12,847 nucleotides of DNA from Betaproteobacteria bacterium (GCA_019245555.1 JAFARH010000023.1:1-12847), one strand, 5' to 3'. Positions 1 through 7,174 are shown, counted from the first letter of the stretch. Made by a program: numbers and translations. Notes: generated by a model from the sequence alone, not told the origin.

Positions 1-479
1 TTCGCCGGGATGAACCAGCGCAGCACGCGCCCCGCGCCTTGCGGCAGGTAGAGGAAGAGGCCGCAGACGGCCTCGACATGCCCCATGGTCTCGCCTTCGA
101 AGACGCTGCCGTCGGTAAGCGCAAGCGAAAACGGCTGGCGCTCGGAGGGAGCATGCAACCCGCCGCCGTGGATGGTGTGCACCTCGAGCCGTGCCGTGTT
201 CAGAAGCTGCAGCGTGAGCAGGTCGCCGAACTCGACGGTGATGTCTTTCGTGCTGCCCTCCGGGTGGAACTTCAGCGCCTCGTGCTCGGGCACGAAGTTC
301 TGCAGCCTGCCGGTCGCCTTGGTGCCATTCTTGTAAGCGAGAAGGCACAGCTCGCCCTCGTGTGGGGCGGCATCGACATATTCGTAATAAGGCGGTGCTG
401 GCCAGGTGAAGCGCACCACCGGCGTCCGCGTTGCTGCCGCGGCGCGCGAGATCTTCGTCGTGCGATCTGCCGAGCTCAC
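1..479 (-). CDS. N-terminal part of a possible GspE/PulE-like ATPase (runs off left edge)
   Basis: The frame opens with GTG at 479 and stays open to the window edge, giving 159 residues. The GTG overlaps the TGA of the upstream dehydrogenase (GTGA), so translation is probably coupled. After a basic, poorly ordered start there is a VRFTWPAPPYYEYV segment (about residues 22-35). Two similar beta-rich segments follow. Residues 44-91 contain LLAYKNGTKATG and residues 117-158 contain LALTDGSVFEGE, ending in GRVLRWFIPA. From memory, this pair of 'xxDGxxxxG' segments followed by a VFIPA-like hinge resembles the region ahead of the ATPase domain in some betaproteobacterial GspE/PulE-family proteins (DUF6982-like). 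No Walker motif lies in the visible part, so the ATPase identity is inference. That the gene is real is well supported by the overlap and by natural-looking codon use. Confidence 0.55.
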   Translation of the reverse strand, partial: MSSADRTTKISRAAAATRTPVVRFTWPAPPYYEYVDAAPHEGELCLLAYKNGTKATGRLQNFVPEHEALKFHPEGSTKDITVEFGDLLTLQLLNTARLEVHTIHGGGLHAPSERQPFSLALTDGSVFEGETMGHVEAVCGLFLYLPQGAGRVLRWFIPA

Positions 480-1531
480 GCAGCGACCGCCTCGAAGTCG
501 AGCACGATGCGTCCGACGACGCGGCCAGCCTTCAGATCCTCGAGCGCGGCACTCGCCTCACCGCCGGGGCGTGTCTGGACCGGCATGGGCTTTAGTTTCT
601 TCTTTTTGGCGAGCGCGACGATTTCTTTCAGCTCCTGCAGGTTGCCGACGTAGGAGCCGATGATGCCGATGGCGCGTTGCGCGATCGGCGGCAGCGGATG
701 CACTAGCTCGCCGCCGAAGAGTCCGCAAATGACGTAGCGGCCGCCCTTGCGCAGCGCGCCGATGCCGAGCGCGGCAGTGGCCGGTGCGCCGACGAAATCG
801 AGGGCGCCGGCAATTCCCTGCATCTGCTGCAGGGCGTTGAACGAGCGGGTGTTGACGCTGCGCTTGGCGCCGAGCTTCATGGCCGCCGCGAGTTTCATGT
901 CGTCGACGTCGCACGCGACGATGCCCTTCACGCCTTTCTCGCGCAACACTGAGATGCCGATCAGCCCTAGCCCGCCGCAGCCGAGCACCGCCACTTCATC
1001 CTTCGGACCCATGTCCGGCAGCTTGTTAGCAGCGCTATAGGCGGTGAGCGCGGAGCAGGCGAGGGTGGCGGCGAATGAATCGTCGATACCGCCGATGTCG
1101 ATCAGGTACTTCGGGTCGGGCACGAGCAGGTGCGTCGAATAGGCGCCGGCGCGATTCACGCCGAGATATCGCGTGCCTGAGATGCAGTGGTTCTCCTGAC
1201 CGGCCTTGCACACGTCGCATTTGCCGCAGCCGATCCAGGGATAGACCAGGCGCTTCTGTCCGACCTTGACGCCTTTAGCTTTGGGACCGAGGGCTTCGAC
1301 GACACCCAGCGGCTCGTGCCCTAGCGTAAAGGGCGGCACGCAGCCGCGATCCTTGACGTAGAAGCGCTTGCCGCCGCCCAGGTCGAAGAAGCCTTCCCAG
1401 ATGTGCAGATCGGAGTGGCATACGCCCGCACGCGTCACGCGGACAAGCACCTCGCTGCCTTGCGGCTTCGGAGTGCTGGCAAGGACCTTCTGCAGCGGCT
1501 GGCCGTGTTCGATGACCTGGTAGCTGATCAT
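476..1531 (-). CDS. Zinc-dependent NAD(P) alcohol dehydrogenase (MDR family)
   Basis: A 351-residue medium-chain dehydrogenase of normal family length, expected to interconvert an alcohol and an aldehyde or ketone in the cytoplasm. Catalytic zinc ligands are visible as Cys38 (in GVCHSD), His72 with Glu73 (GHE) and Cys159 (in ACSAL). The structural-zinc lobe has four cysteines at 102, 105, 108 and 116. The Rossmann turn is GCGGLG at 184-189, and Asp208 at the end of the second strand favours NAD over NADP. The start is ATG 1531, which overlaps the metY stop as ATGA. An in-frame start 13 codons upstream would add an Arg/Gly-rich tail lying inside metY and is unlikely. The stop overlaps the GTG of the next gene. 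The substrate is not evident. Co-translation with MetY suggests a link to sulfur or homoserine-derived metabolism, but this is only inferred from position. Confidence 0.9.
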   Translation of the reverse strand: MISYQVIEHGQPLQKVLASTPKPQGSEVLVRVTRAGVCHSDLHIWEGFFDLGGGKRFYVKDRGCVPPFTLGHEPLGVVEALGPKAKGVKVGQKRLVYPWIGCGKCDVCKAGQENHCISGTRYLGVNRAGAYSTHLLVPDPKYLIDIGGIDDSFAATLACSALTAYSAANKLPDMGPKDEVAVLGCGGLGLIGISVLREKGVKGIVACDVDDMKLAAAMKLGAKRSVNTRSFNALQQMQGIAGALDFVGAPATAALGIGALRKGGRYVICGLFGGELVHPLPPIAQRAIGIIGSYVGNLQELKEIVALAKKKKLKPMPVQTRPGGEASAALEDLKAGRVVGRIVLDFEAVAA

Positions 1532-2817
1532 GCTTTCGCCGCCTCCCCGAGCGCCTGGTCGATGTCCCAAAGAATGTCGTCGAGCGTCTCGATACCCACC
1601 GACATCCGGATCATGTCCGGTGTCACGCCGGCCTTGATTTGATCCGCCTCTTCCATCTGGCGGTGCGTCGTTGACGCGGGATGGATGATGAGCGTCTTCG
1701 CATCGCCGATGTTCGCGAGATGGCTCATGAATTGCGCCGCCTCGATGAAGCGCTCGCCAGCCTTGGCGCCGCCTTTGACGCCAAAGTTGAGCAGGCCCGA
1801 GGCCCCCTTGGGCAAATATTTCCGCGCGAGCGGGTTGTATTTGTTGTCGGCCAAGCCGGGATAGTTCACCCAGGCGACGCGCGGGTGCTCCTTGAGGAAC
1901 TTCGCCACGCCGAGGGTATTCGCGCAGTGCCTATCCATGCGCACGTGGAGCGACTCCAGGCCTTGCAGCAGCAGCCACGCATTCATCGGCGATAGCGCCG
2001 GTCCGAAGGTGCGCATGATCTCCATGCGCGCCTTCATCGTGTAGCCGAAGTCGCCGAAGGTCTCGTGGAAGATGACGCCGTGGTAGCCGGGCGAGGGCGT
2101 GGTGAACTCGGGGAACTTGCCGTTGCCCCAGTTGAATTTCCCTGACTCGACGATCACGCCGCCCATAGTCGTGCCGTGACCACCGATGTATTTGGTGGCG
2201 GAATGCACCACGACATCCGCGCCCCATTTCATGGGCTGGCAGAGATAGGGCGAGGGTACGGTGTTATCGACGACGAGCGGAATCTCCGCTTCGTGCGCGA
2301 TTTTCGCGATGGCCTCGATGTCGACGATGTTGATGAGCGGGTTGCCGAGAGTCTCGGCGTAGACGAGCTTGGTGTTCTTCCTGATTGCCTTGCGAAAGTT
2401 CTCCGGATCATCCGGCGCGACGAAGGTCGTCTCGATGCCGAGCTTCTTCAGGTTGACGCCGAGCAGCGTGTGCGTGCCGCCGTAGAGCGTCGACGCGGAC
2501 ACGATGTGATCGCCCGCGCTGCACATCGTGAGGATGGCGGTGACTTCCGCCGCCTGGCCGGTGGCGCAGGCGAGGGCGGAGCGGCCGCCTTCGATCGCTG
2601 CCATGCGCTCCTCGAACACCGCGACCGTCGGATTCGAGATGCGCGAATAGACGTTGCCGAACGTCTGCAAGTTGAAGAGGCTCGCTGCGTGCTCGGCCGA
2701 GTCGAACACGAAGGAAGTCGTCTGGTAGATGGGCGCCGCGCGTGCACCGGTCGCGGGGTCGGGGATTTGCCCGGCATGCAGGCAAAGCGTCTCGAAGCCG
2801 AACTTGCGGTCTGCCAT
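1528..2817 (-). CDS. metY: O-acetylhomoserine sulfhydrylase (O-acetylhomoserine aminocarboxypropyltransferase)
   Basis: A 429-residue PLP enzyme of the Cys/Met-metabolism family. It makes L-homocysteine from O-acetylhomoserine and sulfide, the direct-sulfhydrylation route to methionine; many homologues also accept O-acetylserine. It opens with the family-typical FETLCLHAGQ. YSRISNPT lies at 57-64 and the phosphate-binding ATGQAA at 85-90. The PLP-ring aspartate is in DNT (184-186), and the Schiff-base lysine is Lys209 in SATKYIGGHG. The length and the inserted central region match MetY (about 425-430) better than MetB, MetC or MetZ (about 390-400). ATG 2817 follows a weak purine stretch. A 49-bp gap separates it from the AraC-family gene, and its stop overlaps the dehydrogenase start (ATGA). 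No SAM or SAH riboswitch is apparent in that short gap. Confidence 0.93.
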   Translation of the reverse strand: MADRKFGFETLCLHAGQIPDPATGARAAPIYQTTSFVFDSAEHAASLFNLQTFGNVYSRISNPTVAVFEERMAAIEGGRSALACATGQAAEVTAILTMCSAGDHIVSASTLYGGTHTLLGVNLKKLGIETTFVAPDDPENFRKAIRKNTKLVYAETLGNPLINIVDIEAIAKIAHEAEIPLVVDNTVPSPYLCQPMKWGADVVVHSATKYIGGHGTTMGGVIVESGKFNWGNGKFPEFTTPSPGYHGVIFHETFGDFGYTMKARMEIMRTFGPALSPMNAWLLLQGLESLHVRMDRHCANTLGVAKFLKEHPRVAWVNYPGLADNKYNPLARKYLPKGASGLLNFGVKGGAKAGERFIEAAQFMSHLANIGDAKTLIIHPASTTHRQMEEADQIKAGVTPDMIRMSVGIETLDDILWDIDQALGEAAKA

Positions 2818-2866
2818 GGGTCTTTGATTCTAGCCGCGCGGGTTTACACGCGGGCGGGGACCGCGA

Positions 2867-3691
2867 CTACGTGTCGAGCTGCGGTTTCGGGCTCGACTCG
2901 ATTTCGGGGTGCTGGTTGGTTTCGCTCGCCGCGCGGCGGTATTCCGACGGCGGGACGCCAACCTGGTTCAGGAAGAATCGCGTGAAATTGCTCTGCGCGG
3001 AGAAGCCGAGCTCGGCCGCCACCTCCGCGATCTTGCCGCGGCCGTACGAGAGGCGCGAGATCGCGGTCTCGACGCACAGCATGTCGAGGTAGGCGCGCGG
3101 CGAGAAGCCGGTGCAGAGCTGGAATAGATCGTAGAAGCGCGAGCGCGAGAGGCCGACCTGGCTCGCGAGCTCATCCATGTTCAGTTCCTTGTTCGGCTTC
3201 GCGCGGAGCAGCGCGATCGCGCGACGGATGCGCGTGTCTTCGAACTTCGAGCCGCGCCAGAGCGGCGAGGCGGCACGGCGCCGCGCGAGGTAGGTCTCGA
3301 CGATCGAGAGAAGCAGCTCCTGCAGCATGAACTCGAGCCGCTCGGGCGAGAGGAATCGGTCATTCAGGACTTCGACGGCGAGCGTGTCGGCGAGCTGGCG
3401 GATACGCGGCGTGATCATCTCGACGCCTTGCGCGAAGGGATGTGCTTCGTCCTCTTCAAAGGCGGCGGGGAAGCCGGAACGCAGCCACTCGCGTGCCGCG
3501 TGCAGCGCGAGAACCCGCGACGGCCCAGGAGTCACATGGACTTCGCCGGGATTGAGGAAGAGCAGGCCGTCGTAGCGCTGCTGCAGGACGATGACCGGGT
3601 CGGCATGCGCTTCGATTCGGTCTTCGGCAGCGAGCTCGGCCAGGACGAGCCGGCCGAACCTTCCCTCACTCAGTCTTAGCGTTCTCCCCAC
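2867..3691 (-). CDS. AraC-family transcriptional regulator
   Basis: A 274-residue regulator. The C-terminal AraC/XylS DNA-binding domain spans roughly residues 152-254. Its first helix-turn-helix is about 172-191 (MDELASQVGLSRSRFYDLF) and the second about 220-241 (IAEVAAELGFSAQSNFTRFF), closing with the typical VGVPPSEYRR. Residues 10-140 form an N-terminal domain that looks like a shortened cupin-type sensor with a helical dimerisation segment; the ligand is unknown. The start is GTG at 3691. An ATG at 3710 is in another frame. It lies 27 bp after the CoA-binding gene and 49 bp before metY, all on one strand, so it may regulate its own transcription unit including metY. That role is inferred from position only. 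Confidence 0.88.
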   Translation of the reverse strand: MGRTLRLSEGRFGRLVLAELAAEDRIEAHADPVIVLQQRYDGLLFLNPGEVHVTPGPSRVLALHAAREWLRSGFPAAFEEDEAHPFAQGVEMITPRIRQLADTLAVEVLNDRFLSPERLEFMLQELLLSIVETYLARRRAASPLWRGSKFEDTRIRRAIALLRAKPNKELNMDELASQVGLSRSRFYDLFQLCTGFSPRAYLDMLCVETAISRLSYGRGKIAEVAAELGFSAQSNFTRFFLNQVGVPPSEYRRAASETNQHPEIESSPKPQLDT

Positions 3692-3718
3692 GGGAAAGAG
3701 GATACCCCATCCCCCACC

Positions 3719-4189
3719 CTAGTACGGGAGCCAGCGGGGGCGTTTGGCTGAAATAATGTGTGTGTTTACGCCTATCCAGTTGAGCCCGCCGAAAAGGCGT
3801 CCGTGCTCGATCTTGACGCACCGATTCATGACCGTTTCAAGACCGGCGGCCTGGGCCTTGGCGGCGGCGGCCTCGTTCTGAACGCCCAGCTGCTGCCAGA
3901 GCACCTTGGCGCCGATGGCGATGGCGTCCTCCGCTATCGGCATCACGTCCGCGGTCTTGCGGAAGACATCGACGATGTCGACTTTCCCGGGGATATCGCG
4001 CAGCGACTTGTAGCACTTCTCGCCGAGGATCTCGGGATATTTCGGATTCACCGGAATCACGCGGTAGCCGTGCTCCTGCATGTATTTCGCCGCGAAGAAA
4101 CTCGGCCTGAACCAGTCGGCCGAAAGGCCGACCACGGCGATCGTTTTGGAGTTGTGCAGGATGCGGCGTAGCGTGTTGATGTCGTCCAT
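3719..4189 (-). CDS. CoA-binding domain protein (YccU-like)
   Basis: A 156-residue stand-alone Rossmann-type CoA-binding domain, as in succinyl-CoA synthetase alpha and the small YccU proteins. Visible family marks are IAVVGLS (17-23), the strand VIPVNP (44-49), DVFR (74-77), LWQQLGVQNEAAA (97-109), where the family usually has 'Q.G..N.EA', and MNRCVKIEH (121-129). There is no catalytic or ligase domain, so its physiological role is unknown; family members bind CoA or a related nucleotide. The ATG at 4189 has no recognisable Shine-Dalgarno. It faces the rightward NIPSNAP gene with only 44 bp between the two start codons. A TATAGT box at 4199-4204 on its strand would place the transcript start almost at the ATG. 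Family assignment is firm and function is not. Confidence 0.9.
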   Translation of the reverse strand: MDDINTLRRILHNSKTIAVVGLSADWFRPSFFAAKYMQEHGYRVIPVNPKYPEILGEKCYKSLRDIPGKVDIVDVFRKTADVMPIAEDAIAIGAKVLWQQLGVQNEAAAAKAQAAGLETVMNRCVKIEHGRLFGGLNWIGVNTHIISAKRPRWLPY

Positions 4190-4206
4190 GGTGCGGCAAC
4201 TATAAT
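4176..4206 (+). promoter_or_regulatory. Putative sigma-70 promoter for the NIPSNAP operon
   Basis: A perfect TATAAT -10 box lies at 4201-4206, starting 33 bases upstream of the ATG at 4234. The best -35 candidate is TTGATG at 4176-4181 (four of six consensus bases) with a rather long 19-bp spacer, so the -35 is the weak part. This -35 falls inside the start of the divergent CoA-binding gene. The same AT island read on the minus strand gives TATAGT at 4204-4199, which could serve the CoA-binding gene, so the two promoters would overlap. Confidence 0.45.
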
Positions 4207-4218
4207 CGAAAGCACTCC

Positions 4219-4227
4219 AGAGGAAAG
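4219..4227 (+). promoter_or_regulatory. Strong ribosome-binding site of the NIPSNAP gene
   Basis: AGAGGAAAG sits six bases ahead of the ATG at 4234. It fixes that start and marks this gene as the efficiently initiated first cistron of operon 4234-7174, whose later genes start through 4-bp overlaps instead. Confidence 0.75.
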
Positions 4228-4233
4228 TTAATC

Positions 4234-4572
4234 ATGTACGTCGAAGAGCGCATGTACACGCTGAAGGTCGGCACCGCACCCGAATACCTCAAGCACTATC
4301 AGAACGAAGGCATGAAGGTGCTGAAGCACCTGCCGCACATGGTCGCCTACTACTTCACCGAGGTCGGCACGCTCAGCATGCTCGTGCACATGTGGGCTTA
4401 CGACAGCCTCGACCAGCGCGACAAGTGCCGTGCGTCGATGTCGGCCGATCCGGATTGGCAGGAATACCTGAACAAGATCCGGCCGCTGATGGAGCGCCAG
4501 GAAACGCGCATGATGAAGTGCGCGCCATTCTTCGTTGAGCGCCTGAAGAAGATGCTCGCCGCCGTCAAGTGA
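4234..4572 (+). CDS. NIPSNAP-family protein
   Basis: A 112-residue protein of the dimeric alpha+beta-barrel superfamily, NIPSNAP type. It begins with the typical MYVEERMYTLKVG strand and continues with EYLKHY (17-22). The central VGTLSMLVHMWAYDSLDQRDKCRASM (44-69) corresponds to the conserved 'G.l....H.W.Y.s...R...R' core. DPDWQEYLNKIRPLM (72-86) and a closing strand around 90-104 follow. Length is normal for bacterial single-domain members. There is no signal peptide, so it is cytoplasmic. Biochemical function is not established for the bacterial family; such domains often sit in catabolic operons. It is the first gene of the operon, with a strong ribosome-binding site, and its TGA overlaps the GTG of the hydrolase (GTGA). 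Confidence 0.88.
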   Translation: MYVEERMYTLKVGTAPEYLKHYQNEGMKVLKHLPHMVAYYFTEVGTLSMLVHMWAYDSLDQRDKCRASMSADPDWQEYLNKIRPLMERQETRMMKCAPFFVERLKKMLAAVK

Positions 4573-5495
4573 GCGTCCATCCGCAAGTTCGAACGTTGCT
4601 CGACCGGGTGGCGCGCTCGCCACTGCCGCCGTATCACACCGTCTCCGCTTTCGTCGCGCGCCGCATCTACCGGGACACACGCGCGGTACTAGCTCCGAAG
4701 GCGCCGGAAGTTCCCGACGTGCGTCTGCTCGCTCTTGAAAACTACGCGATGCGCGTCTATCGCCCCATGGCCAACGAGACGCTGCCGGCGCTCCTGTATT
4801 TCCACGGCGGCGGCTGGACGATCGGCGACGTCGACACCCATGACGTGCTTTGCCGCCAGCTCGCGGTCGGTGCGCGCTGCGTGGTTTTCTCCGTCGACTA
4901 TCGACTCGCACCCGAGCATCCGTTTCCCTCGGCGGTCGAGGATTGCTTCGCGGCGACTCGCTATGTGGCGGAGAACGCGGCGAAGCTGAAGGTCTCCGGT
5001 ATCGCGGTGGGCGGCGACAGCGCCGGCGGCAATCTCGCTGCGACCGTCGCGCTCCTCGCGCGCGATGCGGGCGGGCCCGCGCTCGCGTTCCAGTTGCTCA
5101 TCTATCCGGCGACCGATCAGCGCATGAACACGCCGTCGCACGAGCGGAATGGCCAGGGGTATCTGCTGACGCGCGACTCGATGAACTACTTCCGGCATAG
5201 CTACCTGCCGAACGAGCGCGACTGGAGCGATTGGCGCGCCTCGCCACTGGTCGCGAAGAACCACGCCAAAGTGCCGCCGGCGCTTGTCATCACCGCTGGC
5301 TACGACCCGCTCGTCGATGAAGGCCGCGCTTACGCCGACAAGCTGCGCGCGGCGGGGGTGAAGGTTGCGTACCGCGAGTTCGCGGATATGGTGCATGGCT
5401 TCATTCTTTTCGGCGGCGTCATCGATACAGCGAACGCGGCGGTCGCCGAGTGCTGTGCAGCGCTGCGCGCTGCGTTTGACAGGGTGCCCGCATGA
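4569..5495 (+). CDS. Alpha/beta hydrolase, hormone-sensitive-lipase type (carboxylesterase)
   Basis: A 308-residue serine hydrolase of the HSL (bacterial esterase family IV) group. The oxyanion-hole motif HGGGW is at 79-83 and the nucleophile elbow GDSAGGN at 149-155 places the serine at 151. The acid is probably Asp246 (in AGYDPLVDEG) and the base His276 (in MVHGF). DYRLAPEHPFP (110-120) is a typical family IV stretch. The N-terminal cap (about 1-50) is present and no signal peptide is seen, so it acts in the cytoplasm, most likely on a short-chain ester or lactone. The start is GTG 4569, overlapping the NIPSNAP stop. Its own stop overlaps the ATG of the thiamine-diphosphate enzyme. The coupling suggests it supplies or processes a substrate of that enzyme; this is inference. 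Confidence 0.93.
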   Translation: MSVHPQVRTLLDRVARSPLPPYHTVSAFVARRIYRDTRAVLAPKAPEVPDVRLLALENYAMRVYRPMANETLPALLYFHGGGWTIGDVDTHDVLCRQLAVGARCVVFSVDYRLAPEHPFPSAVEDCFAATRYVAENAAKLKVSGIAVGGDSAGGNLAATVALLARDAGGPALAFQLLIYPATDQRMNTPSHERNGQGYLLTRDSMNYFRHSYLPNERDWSDWRASPLVAKNHAKVPPALVITAGYDPLVDEGRAYADKLRAAGVKVAYREFADMVHGFILFGGVIDTANAAVAECCAALRAAFDRVPA

Positions 5496-7174
5496 AATCC
5501 GATTTGAAAACCAGACACGGCGGAAAGATTCTTGCCGATGCGCTCGCTGCGCAAGGCGCCAGGCTCGCCTTCGGCGTGCCGGGCGAGAGCTATCTCCCGG
5601 TGCTCGATGGGCTGCACGACCTTCGCGAGCAAATGAAATTCATCGTGTGCCGCCAGGAAGGCGGCGCTTCCTACATGGCGGAAGCGTACGGCAAGCTCAC
5701 TGGCGAGCCGGGCGTCCTCTTCGTTACGCGCGGACCGGGCGCCACGAACGGCGCCATCGGCGTCCACACCGGCCTGCAGGACTCGACGCCCATGGTGGTG
5801 TTCATCGGTCAGGTGCCGAACGAATTCTCCGAGCGCGAAGCGTTCCAGGAGATGGACTACCGACGCATGTACGGCCAGATGGCGAAGTGGGTCGGCCAGA
5901 TCGACCGCGTCGAGCGCATTCCGGAATACGTGAGCCGTGCCTTCCACACTGCGGTGGCCGGACGGCCTGGCCCTGTCGTCCTCGCACTGCCCGAAGACAC
6001 GCTGTTCGGCGAAGCAGCGGTCGCTGATGCACCGAAGCACCACACGCCACGCGGCGCGCCGCCTCCGGCGCAGATGACGGAGCTGTACAAGTCGCTCGAG
6101 CGGGCGCAGCGGCCGTTCGTGCTGCTCGGCGGCGGCGGCTGGGATCGGGAAACGTGCGTGCGCCTGCAGCGCTGGATCGAGTCGCAAGGCCTGGGCGGCG
6201 GCACGTCGTTCCGCTGCCAGGATCTGTTTGACAACCGCAGTGCCAGCTACATCGGCGACGTCGGAATTGGGATCAATTCGAAGCTCGCGGAACGCGTCAA
6301 GGAAGCCGACGTGCTCCTCGTAATCGGAGCGCGCCTGGGTGAGATGACGACGAGCGCGTATTCGCTCGTCGACGCGCCGGTGCCTAAGCAGACGCTCGTT
6401 CACGTGCACGGCGGCGCGGAGGAGCTCGGCCGTGTATATCGGCCGGCGCTCGCTATCAACTCTGGCATGGCGAGCTTCGTCGAGGCGCTGGAGCGCCTGT
6501 CGTTCAACAATGCCTCGTGGAAATCTCGCACCGCCGATGCGCGGAAAGAGTTCCTCGAGTGGACCGAGCCACGCCCGATGCCGGGCAAAGTCCAGTATGG
6601 CCAGGTGATCCGCTGGCTCTCGGACAATTTGCCGGAGGATTCGATCATCGCCGGCGGCGCGGGCAATTTCGCCGGTTGGCTTCACCGGCACTTCCGCTAC
6701 AAAGGCTTCCGCACCCAGCTCGGCTCGACCAACGGCTCGATGGGCTACGGTTATCCGGCGGCGGTCGCAGCGAAGCTCGCTGAACCTAAGCGCACGGTAT
6801 TCGCGCTCTGCGGCGACGGCGACTTCCTCATGACCGGCCAGGAGATCGCGACGGCCGCGCAGTACGGCGCGAACTTCGTCGCCGTTGTGGTGAACAACGG
6901 CTCGTACGGCACGATTCGCATGCACCAGGAGCGCGAGTATCCGGGGCGTGTTTATGGAACTGAGCTCAAGAACCCGGACTTCGCCGCGTATGCACGCGCG
7001 TTTGGCGGGCATGGCGAAACCGTGGAGCGTACGGAGGATTTTGCGCCGGCTTACGAGCGTGCGGCCAAATCCGGCAAGCCGGCGATCATCGAGCTGAAGA
7101 TCGATCCGGATGCGATCACGCCGGCGACGACGCTCTCGGCGATCCGGGAGAAAGCGCTCAAGTCAAAGCAATGA
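5492..7174 (+). CDS. Thiamine-diphosphate-dependent enzyme (acetolactate synthase/benzoylformate decarboxylase superfamily)
   Basis: A 560-residue enzyme with the three-domain layout of this superfamily. The pyrimidine-binding domain is about 8-175, with the ThDP-activating Glu56 in CRQEGGASYMAE, followed by GPGATNGAIG (81-90). A central Rossmann-like domain is about 195-330, with the pattern LLVIGARLGEMTT. The PP domain is about 370-545 and carries the ThDP/Mg motif from GDGDF (441-445) to NN (468-469). EAFQEMD (116-122) matches the acetolactate synthase 'AFQE.D' segment, but the following residues and the central domain differ from biosynthetic IlvB, and no small subunit (ilvH/ilvN) is adjacent. 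A catabolic lyase or decarboxylase is therefore more likely than branched-chain synthesis. ATG 5492 overlaps the hydrolase stop (ATGA). The last 17 bp overlap the end of the convergent cysteine-cluster gene. The substrate is unknown. Confidence 0.9.
   Translation: MKSDLKTRHGGKILADALAAQGARLAFGVPGESYLPVLDGLHDLREQMKFIVCRQEGGASYMAEAYGKLTGEPGVLFVTRGPGATNGAIGVHTGLQDSTPMVVFIGQVPNEFSEREAFQEMDYRRMYGQMAKWVGQIDRVERIPEYVSRAFHTAVAGRPGPVVLALPEDTLFGEAAVADAPKHHTPRGAPPPAQMTELYKSLERAQRPFVLLGGGGWDRETCVRLQRWIESQGLGGGTSFRCQDLFDNRSASYIGDVGIGINSKLAERVKEADVLLVIGARLGEMTTSAYSLVDAPVPKQTLVHVHGGAEELGRVYRPALAINSGMASFVEALERLSFNNASWKSRTADARKEFLEWTEPRPMPGKVQYGQVIRWLSDNLPEDSIIAGGAGNFAGWLHRHFRYKGFRTQLGSTNGSMGYGYPAAVAAKLAEPKRTVFALCGDGDFLMTGQEIATAAQYGANFVAVVVNNGSYGTIRMHQEREYPGRVYGTELKNPDFAAYARAFGGHGETVERTEDFAPAYERAAKSGKPAIIELKIDPDAITPATTLSAIREKALKSKQ

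Noticed and set aside
1532..1570. A 13-residue N-terminal extension of the dehydrogenase from an upstream start
   Set aside because: The added residues are Arg/Gly-rich, lie within metY, and homologous dehydrogenases begin at the MISYQV-like position.
2834..2855. CGCG-rich inverted sequence between the AraC gene and metY as a terminator or operator
   Set aside because: The stem is only about five pairs, with no following T-run on the minus strand. It is no better than expected by chance at this base composition.
2176..2985. A 269-codon plus-strand frame across metY and the AraC gene
   Set aside because: It crosses the boundary of two well-supported minus-strand genes and its product looks like a reverse-frame shadow.
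3692..3718. Possible regulatory element between the CoA-binding and AraC genes
   Set aside because: Only 27 bp, a C-rich tract on the plus strand with no hairpin or hexamer pair.
5330..7012. A 560-codon open frame on the minus strand opposite the thiamine-diphosphate gene
   Set aside because: Its product is Arg/Ala/His-rich with no recognisable domain, and the plus strand carries an intact enzyme with all ThDP motifs. Long antisense frames are expected in high-GC coding DNA.
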